From: Rhodospirillaceae bacterium
GTDB lineage: Bacteria; Pseudomonadota; Alphaproteobacteria; JABSOH01
Assembly (NCBI GenBank): GCA_020629355.1
Contig: JAHDDM010000019.1
Location: 1-11,428, forward strand
Length of the DNA stretch: 11,428 bases
Reading direction: 5' to 3'
Shown here: positions 6,911-11,428 of the stretch, one piece after another
Position numbering within the stretch: position 1 is the first letter of the stretch
Layout of the letters: each line of letters opens with the position of its first letter
Translations under genes and position numbers: made by a program
The notes under the pieces: generated by a model
Database searches by the model: none
What the model was told of the DNA's origin: nothing
The model's input: the letters and a program-made list of their open reading frames with translations, nothing else

Positions 6911-7770
6911 GTTTGCGGCCTCTGTAATGATATTAACTGAGGCACAGTTGCATCGGGCGTATTTGCGGCCTGTTGAAAGAGCTGTGAAAAGGCTGGTGCA
7001 AGTGAACCGAAGGCAAGTTTGTTTTTGCTAAGATTTTGATAATATTTCATGTCTTTAGCGCAGTTCTGCAATGAAAAAATAAAGCTTTTGTCGTTCTTCT
7101 CTAGGATCATGGGGCGTAACCGCTCAAGGATTGCACCGCGCCCACCACCTGTTTCGAGAACCTGCATGAGTACCTCTGGTGCAATATCTCGCTCCGCAGC
7201 CACGCTTGCGGCTTCGCAGACAACAGCAGAGAACCCCAACGAGACGAAATTATGCAGCAATTTTAACGCCTGTCCAGTGCCTACGTCACCAGCGTGTATA
7301 ATATTTTCGGCAAAATGCCCTAGAATGGGGCGAATTTCATCCAGGGTTTTTGTATGACCACCCACCAACAGATTAAGCTTGCCTGCTTCGGCTTCTTTCG
7401 GCGTGCGGGTCATGGGGGCATCCATATAGCGGATATTATGGCTGGCAAGTTCTTCGGCTATGGAAACAGTGACCTCTGGCAAGCCTGTTGAGCAGTCAAT
7501 AATAGTATCACCAGAGTGCAAGTAGGGTCTGAGATCGTGGCATAGGATTTTTTTGACTTCAGGGCTGCCAGTGACACAGAGCAGATAGAGCGTACAGTCT
7601 TGACAGAGGCTATCATAGTCCTGATGTATCTCTGCCCCCAAAGCCACCAGATCATCACAGTTCTGGTTGCCCCCATGATGCAAAAGATGCACCTGCATTC
7701 CGCCTTGTATTAGGTTTTTGGCAATGCCGTGTCCCATCAATCCGACACCAATAATGGCGATATTGCTCAT
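6907..7770 (-). CDS. Beta-hydroxyacid dehydrogenase (3-hydroxyisobutyrate dehydrogenase family)
   Basis: NAD(P)-dependent oxidoreductase of the family that includes 3-hydroxyisobutyrate dehydrogenase, tartronate semialdehyde reductase and 6-phosphogluconate dehydrogenase. The 287-residue length is standard. Landmarks are the Rossmann loop GVGLMG (8-13), the substrate loop DCSTGLPEVT (92-101), MDAPMTRTPKEAEAGKL (116-132, variant of the usual DAPVSGG motif), LLVGG, and GTGQALKLLHN (165-174) with the catalytic Lys170 and Asn174. The end of the second strand (LLHHGG) has no Asp/Glu typical of strict NAD enzymes, so NADP use is possible. The usual SGG after DAP is replaced by TRTP, so the substrate may be unusual. 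The ATG at 7770 has AAGGA upstream and overlaps the esterase-like stop by 4 bp, and its own stop overlaps the next ATG the same way. The exact substrate is not known. Confidence 0.92.
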   Translation of the reverse strand: MSNIAIIGVGLMGHGIAKNLIQGGMQVHLLHHGGNQNCDDLVALGAEIHQDYDSLCQDCTLYLLCVTGSPEVKKILCHDLRPYLHSGDTIIDCSTGLPEVTVSIAEELASHNIRYMDAPMTRTPKEAEAGKLNLLVGGHTKTLDEIRPILGHFAENIIHAGDVGTGQALKLLHNFVSLGFSAVVCEAASVAAERDIAPEVLMQVLETGGGRGAILERLRPMILEKNDKSFIFSLQNCAKDMKYYQNLSKNKLAFGSLAPAFSQLFQQAANTPDATVPQLISLQRPQT

Positions 7771-8750
7771 AAGACTATATCCTTTTTGGCTAAGGCTTCA
7801 AGCGCGTTGTTCATGTGTTCCCAGCAGATAGCCACGTCATCAATATAGCTCCAAGCGCGCATGAAACCGTGCGGCAATCCCGTCAATATGGTGCAGCTTG
7901 CGACGACTCCAGCGGCTTTGAGACGCTGGACATACAGCACGCCGTCATCGGCAAGCGGGTCAATTTCGGCAACAAAAACCACTGTTGCAGGCAATCCAGC
8001 AAATTGCGGCGCGCGTAATGGCATGGCTCTTGGGTCATCAATGGGCAAAGTGTCGCCGTAATAATAGCGGGCGTAGTCGTGCATGTCTTTCAGGGTAAGC
8101 TGTGGCGCGTTGCGGTGGCGTTGATAGGAACCAGCTGTGTGATCACCGCCCAGATAGGGGTACAGCAGCAGTTGGCCTTGGGGCATGATCAGGTTTTGCG
8201 CGCGGCATTCAAGGCTCAATCCAGCCGCTAATGTTCCACCAGCACTGTCACCGCATACAATAATCGGCCTATCAGAGTGTTGACATAGATACTGATAGGC
8301 AGCAAAGCAGTCATCACAAGCAGCAGGAAATTTGTGTTCTGGTGCAAGGCGGTAGTCCACAGCCCATACCTGCATTTGTGATTTTTGTGCTAAATGGGCG
8401 CAGATACTGTCGTGGCTGTCAAGGTTTCCCACCACAAAACCCCCGCCGTGCAAAAACAGAATTTGCGCATCATCTCTAGGCTTCTCAGGAAGATAGCTTC
8501 GTATAGTAATATTATGAGCATCCGAAAGAATCGTATGTTCTGTACGCTGCACGGCAAAGGTCTCGCCTTTGGCGATAAATTGGCAATGTGCTAGATAGGC
8601 TTGGCGAATTTCTGCTATGGTGGGCTCTGAGTCTTGTAGCACGAAGTCCTTACCCAAGGCGATATAGTCCTGCACTTGCGGCTTGAGACAGTATTGCTCT
8701 TCCGCGCTTGGTATGGCTGGATTGATAAAATACTCAATGTTATAGGTCAT
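7767..8750 (-). CDS. Alpha/beta hydrolase of the hormone-sensitive lipase (GDXG) family
   Basis: Carboxylesterase-like cytoplasmic enzyme. With the ATG at 8750 it is 327 residues, normal for the family. Landmarks are the oxyanion-hole motif HGGG (101-104), VDYRLAPEHKFPAACDD (131-147), the nucleophile motif GDSAGG (167-172, Ser169), the acid in EIDPLADD (Asp264) and the catalytic His in LPHGFMR (His294), so the triad is complete. The frame stays open to a GTG at 8822, but those extra 24 codons would run into the divergent deacetylase gene and precede the first family-like residues (MTYNIEYFINP), so 8750 is preferred. It is the first gene of the minus-strand operon. It likely hydrolyses a short acyl ester; the substrate is unknown. 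Its promoter must lie within the start of the divergent gene because only 23 bp separate the two. Confidence 0.9.
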   Translation of the reverse strand: MTYNIEYFINPAIPSAEEQYCLKPQVQDYIALGKDFVLQDSEPTIAEIRQAYLAHCQFIAKGETFAVQRTEHTILSDAHNITIRSYLPEKPRDDAQILFLHGGGFVVGNLDSHDSICAHLAQKSQMQVWAVDYRLAPEHKFPAACDDCFAAYQYLCQHSDRPIIVCGDSAGGTLAAGLSLECRAQNLIMPQGQLLLYPYLGGDHTAGSYQRHRNAPQLTLKDMHDYARYYYGDTLPIDDPRAMPLRAPQFAGLPATVVFVAEIDPLADDGVLYVQRLKAAGVVASCTILTGLPHGFMRAWSYIDDVAICWEHMNNALEALAKKDIVL

Positions 8751-8773
8751 AATGACGACTGAAAGGATAAAGG
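8751..8773. promoter_or_regulatory. 23-bp divergent junction between the two metabolic operons
   Basis: This gap holds AAAGGATAAAGG (8762-8773), the ribosome binding site of the rightward deacetylase gene. It is too short for two promoters, so each operon's promoter should lie inside the other operon's first gene. No clear ribosome binding site for the leftward gene is seen. Confidence 0.4.
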
Positions 8774-9790
8774 ATGAAAATTTGGCATAGCGAGGCTCAT
8801 CAAGAACACAATAATCTGTCACGGGCGCAAAATCCGCACAATATGGAATGCCCAGAAAGAGTTAGCATTATCCTTGCAGAGCTGCAATCGAGAGGGCTCA
8901 CAAATATTGTTGCGCCAGATACATTTTCTCTTGAGGCGATTTTGCGGGTGCACGATGCGGATTATGTGACCTTTTTAGAAACGGTGCATCAAGACTGGTG
9001 CGCCGAGGGCAATTCTGGTGAGCTTTTGCCAGACTATAGCCACGGCGCGGCACGAGGTGCAGTGCCACGAGAACTTTATGACCGCATCATCTATTATACC
9101 CTTACTGCTGAAACGACGATCAGCGCAGGAACCTATAGTGCCGCCAGAGCCTCAGCGGATATTGCCCTAAGCGGAATTACCGAAATTTATAATGGCGCGC
9201 CGTATGGTTTTGCCCTGTGCCGACCGCCAGGGCATCATGCGCCGTTTGATCAATTCGGCGGGTTCTGCTATTTCAACAATGCGGCTGTAGCAGCTTATCA
9301 TGCCTTGAAATTAGGCGCGGATCGGGTTGCGGTATTGGATATCGATTATCATCATGGCAATGGAACCCAGACCATACTTGAGGCCGAACCAAATATTTTC
9401 TTTGCTTCCCTACATGCAGATACGCGCTATGCCTATCCCTATATTCTAGGCCGTAGTGAAGAAATCGGTATCGGTGCAGCAGAAGGCACAATGCAGAACT
9501 ATCCCATGCCAGACTATACTGGCGATGATGTCTGGCGCGAAGCCTTGCGATCCGCGCTTGAGCGGATTCGGAACTATGATCCTGATATTGTGCTGATTTC
9601 TCTTGGGGTGGATACTTTTATCGGTGACCCCATCTCGAATTTCCGCCTTGAAAGTGATGATTACCTGCACTATGGCGCGATGATTGCGGGATTGGGCAAG
9701 CCTACTCTGTTCGTGATGGAGGGCGGCTATAACCTTGAGTATATCGGCATTAACGTGGCCAATGTACTTGAAGGATTCTTGCAAGATTAA
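8774..9790 (+). CDS. Class II HDAC / acetylpolyamine amidohydrolase-family zinc deacetylase
   Basis: Zinc-dependent deacetylase of the arginase-deacetylase fold, which in bacteria removes acetyl groups from polyamines or other N-acetylated amines. At 338 residues it has the whole active site: RPPGHHAPF with the His pair (154-155), FCYFNNAAVAA (164-174), VLDIDYHHGNGTQ with Asp189 and the zinc ligands Asp191 and His193, LGVDTFIGDP with the third ligand Asp280, and EGGYN with the transition-state Tyr319. The N-terminus (MKIWHSEAH, PHNMECPERVSIIL) is typical of the family. The ATG at 8774 follows AAAGG directly and is well supported. It is the first gene of a plus-strand pair and is followed after 2 bp by the deaminase-like amidohydrolase, so the two products may act in sequence. 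Acetylpolyamine or another acetamide are candidate substrates; this is inference from the family. Confidence 0.93.
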   Translation: MKIWHSEAHQEHNNLSRAQNPHNMECPERVSIILAELQSRGLTNIVAPDTFSLEAILRVHDADYVTFLETVHQDWCAEGNSGELLPDYSHGAARGAVPRELYDRIIYYTLTAETTISAGTYSAARASADIALSGITEIYNGAPYGFALCRPPGHHAPFDQFGGFCYFNNAAVAAYHALKLGADRVAVLDIDYHHGNGTQTILEAEPNIFFASLHADTRYAYPYILGRSEEIGIGAAEGTMQNYPMPDYTGDDVWREALRSALERIRNYDPDIVLISLGVDTFIGDPISNFRLESDDYLHYGAMIAGLGKPTLFVMEGGYNLEYIGINVANVLEGFLQD

Positions 9791-9792
9791 TC

Positions 9793-11139
9793 GTGGAACA
9801 GATTATCCATAATATTGGCACGCTGGTGACTATGGATGATTCGCACCGTGAATTATCAGCAACAGATATTCGTGTGCTTGATGGTGTGATTGCAGAAATT
9901 GGCACAAGACTTCAGGATAATACGGGACAGGCCACGTTCTTTGATGCGCATGGTGCAGTGGTGACACCAGGACTGGTGAACACCCATCATCATCTGTACC
10001 AAACCATGACCCGCGCTGTTCCTGGTGGGCAGGACGCTTTACTGTTTGGTTGGTTACAGCAACTCTATCCAATATGGGCGCGGATGGGTGCCGAGGAAAT
10101 GCGTGTCTCTGCCGAGGTAGGCTTGGCAGAATTGGTCTTGTCTGGCTGCACACTAAGTTCTGATCATTTATATCTGTTTCCAAAGGATGCACGTCTTGAG
10201 GACACCATCGAGGCCGCACAGAATATTGGTGTGCGCCTGCATGCAACGCGCGGTGCAATGAGCATTGGCGAGAGCGCTGGCGGCTTGCCACCAGATAGTC
10301 TTGTTGAGAACGAGGCCGATATTCTTGAAGACTGTATCCGTGTCATTGATGCCTATCATGACCCGAATGCGGGTGCGATGATCCGTATCGGGGTTGCGCC
10401 CTGTTCACCTTTTTCTGTCTCGCGGGAATTGATGCGTGATGCGGCGGTTTTGGCGCGTGATAAAGGGGTTATGCTGCATACTCATTTGGCGGAAAATGCT
10501 GAAGATGTGGCCTATTCCTTGGAAAAATTTGGCTGTCGTCCAGGGCAATATGCCGAAGAGTTGGGCTGGACAGGTGATGATGTGTGGCATGCGCATTGTG
10601 TCCAGTTGAATACTGAAGAAATTAGGCTCTTTGCTCGCACTCAAACGGGCATAGCCCATTGTCCTTGCTCAAATTGCCGTCTTGGTTCAGGTATAGCACC
10701 TATTCGCCAGATGCGCGATGCAGGAGTGCCAATAGGACTAGGGGTGGATGGTTCGGCCTCAAATGACAGCAGCAATCTTATCGCTGAGGCACGACAGGCC
10801 ATGCTATTACAACGGGTGCAGAATGGCGCGGATGCCATGGCGGCGCGTGAAGCGTTGGAAATTGCCACCAGAGGCGGCGCGGAAGTCCTTGGACGAGACG
10901 ACTTAGGCCAAATTGCCGTGGGCAAACGCGCGGATTTAGTCTTTTGGAACACTAATACTATCGCCGATGCGGGCAGTTGGGACGCGGTGGCAGGACTGGT
11001 GCTGTGCGGACCGCGCCGCGCCAGAGACGTGATGATCGAAGGCCGCTGGATTGTCCGAGACGGAGAACTCACCCGCCGAAATCTTAATGCACTTATTGCG
11101 AATCAAAATCGTCTGGCTCTGGCGTTGATGGAAATATAA
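9793..11139 (+). CDS. Amidohydrolase resembling 8-oxoguanine deaminase (TRZ/ATZ family)
   Basis: Metal-dependent hydrolase of the amidohydrolase superfamily that hydrolyses an amino group from a heterocycle. The 448-residue product has PGLVNTHHHLYQTMTRAVP (59-77) with metal ligands His65 and His67, LFGWLQQLYPIWARM (84-98), VAPCSPFSVS (201-210), HTHLAE (229-234, His231 and Glu234), WHAHC (265-269, His268), HCPCSNCRLGSG (289-300) and GLGVDGSASND (315-325, Asp319). From memory these segments closely follow 8-oxoguanine deaminase of Pseudomonas (8-oxoguanine to urate); hydroxyatrazine ethylaminohydrolase and isoxanthopterin deaminase are relatives. HCPCSNCRL is Cys-rich where relatives usually have CP-S-SNMRL. 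The GTG start at 9793 is 2 bp after the deacetylase stop, with only a distant AAGGA, so translation is probably coupled. The nucleobase specificity is uncertain. Confidence 0.9.
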   Translation: MEQIIHNIGTLVTMDDSHRELSATDIRVLDGVIAEIGTRLQDNTGQATFFDAHGAVVTPGLVNTHHHLYQTMTRAVPGGQDALLFGWLQQLYPIWARMGAEEMRVSAEVGLAELVLSGCTLSSDHLYLFPKDARLEDTIEAAQNIGVRLHATRGAMSIGESAGGLPPDSLVENEADILEDCIRVIDAYHDPNAGAMIRIGVAPCSPFSVSRELMRDAAVLARDKGVMLHTHLAENAEDVAYSLEKFGCRPGQYAEELGWTGDDVWHAHCVQLNTEEIRLFARTQTGIAHCPCSNCRLGSGIAPIRQMRDAGVPIGLGVDGSASNDSSNLIAEARQAMLLQRVQNGADAMAAREALEIATRGGAEVLGRDDLGQIAVGKRADLVFWNTNTIADAGSWDAVAGLVLCGPRRARDVMIEGRWIVRDGELTRRNLNALIANQNRLALALMEI

Positions 11140-11150
11140 AATTTTTAATA

Positions 11151-11192
11151 CCGTATAAGGTCGTATAAGCTATTTTATACAGCCTTATATTA
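11151..11192. promoter_or_regulatory. Compound inverted repeat of GTATAA half-sites, possible operator
   Basis: Two direct copies of CGTATAAG lie at 11152-11159 and 11162-11169, exactly 10 bp apart. They are mirrored by TTATAC (11175-11180) and CCTTATA (11183-11189). The arms TATAAGGTCGTATAA (11154-11168) and TTATACAGCCTTATA (11175-11189) match at 13 of 15 positions around a 6-bp spacer. Four half-sites on one helix face suggest a repressor operator. There is no T-run, so a rho-independent terminator is unlikely. A possible -10, TATACT (11215-11220), lies downstream, before the broken ATPase gene. Confidence 0.5.
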
Positions 11193-11240
11193 TGCTATAT
11201 TAGTGTAATTTTATTATACTTTCTTTGCAAGGTTAGAACA

Positions 11241-11428
11241 ATGGATGCTGTTTCCAACCCCTTTGCGCCTCATGCTGGCTCTGAACCGCCAGAGCTTGCT
11301 GGACGAGAACAATTTATTGAACAGGCCGAGATAGCGATACAACGCGCTCAGCGTCAGAAATCGGCGCAATCACAAGTGGATACTTCCATTTACCTAAGAT
11401 TTTGATGCAGATAGGGGTAAAGGGCGAA
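11241..11428 (+). pseudogene. AAA-type ATPase gene start, apparently frameshifted; runs off the window
   Basis: The ATG at 11241, with AAGG 8 nt upstream, opens a 54-codon frame ending at TGA 11403-11405. Its first 40 or so residues, including NPFAPHAGSEPPELAGREQ, resemble the N-terminus of bacterial AAA ATPases that begin NPF...PP.LAGR and continue through a short helix to a P-loop. Here the frame instead reads VDTSIYLRF and stops. Another plus frame from about 11399 to the window edge reads ILMQIGVKGE, which looks like the hydrophobic strand and start of the Walker A loop (usual form ILxGLRGVGKT). So a frameshift or small insertion lies around 11370-11398. The rest of the gene is outside the window. 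A genuinely short protein or a sequencing error remains possible. The ATPase assignment is from memory of family sequence and is moderately sure. Confidence 0.55.

Noticed and set aside
9830..10291. 153-codon minus-strand frame
   Set aside because: It lies entirely opposite the amidohydrolase N-terminal half, is rich in Arg/Gln/His/Pro as shadow frames often are, and has no ribosome binding site.
10641..11072. 143-codon minus-strand frame within the amidohydrolase gene
   Set aside because: It is antisense to conserved motifs of a clear gene and its product resembles no family; a shadow of codon bias.
11151..11192. Rho-independent terminator of the deaminase gene
   Set aside because: The stem is AT-rich and no U-run follows, so an operator is more likely.

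Overview
The window looks like part of an alphaproteobacterial chromosome of moderate GC. This is inferred from the type of ABC1/UbiB-family kinase, the encoded CCA of the tRNA, the LuxR-type regulator and the general style of the genes; no species is recognised. Four regions can be separated.

(1) Positions 1-2020 hold the end of a small uncharacterised reading frame that overlaps a DnaB-type replicative helicase gene, followed by about 370 bp of non-coding DNA. That gap carries seven same-strand TGTCG motifs, mostly at multiples of about 16.5 bp. The gap lies on the 3' side of a tRNA-Gly(GCC) gene (2021-2095, minus strand), the side where integrative elements usually insert. This part may therefore be the edge of an integrated replicon or prophage, but no integrase or att repeat is visible.

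(2) Positions 2096-3567 hold a 131-bp spacer in which no clear promoter was recognised, then an ABC1/UbiB-like atypical kinase gene.

(3) Positions 3557-11139 are a compact metabolic locus. A GMC oxidoreductase gene (minus) diverges from a LuxR-type regulator gene (plus). Next comes a three-gene minus-strand operon with two 4-bp ATGA overlaps, in transcription order: HSL-type alpha/beta hydrolase, beta-hydroxyacid dehydrogenase, exported formylglycine-generating-enzyme-like protein. Divergent from it is a two-gene plus-strand operon: a class II HDAC/acetylpolyamine-amidohydrolase-type deacetylase, then an 8-oxoguanine-deaminase-like amidohydrolase. Together these enzymes could remove acyl or acetyl groups, deaminate and oxidise an unknown nitrogen-containing compound. 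The pathway and substrate are inference.

(4) Positions 11140-11428 are AT-rich. They hold a striking inverted repeat built from paired GTATAA half-sites, then the start of an AAA-type ATPase gene whose first frame stops early while the expected P-loop region continues in another frame. It is probably a pseudogene running off the window.

Other oddities are a GMC oxidoreductase with no ATG, GTG or TTG in front of its FAD-binding motif (an ATA sits where the start should be), an FGE-like protein without the catalytic cysteines, and a LuxR protein lacking the usual acyl-homoserine-lactone contact residues.
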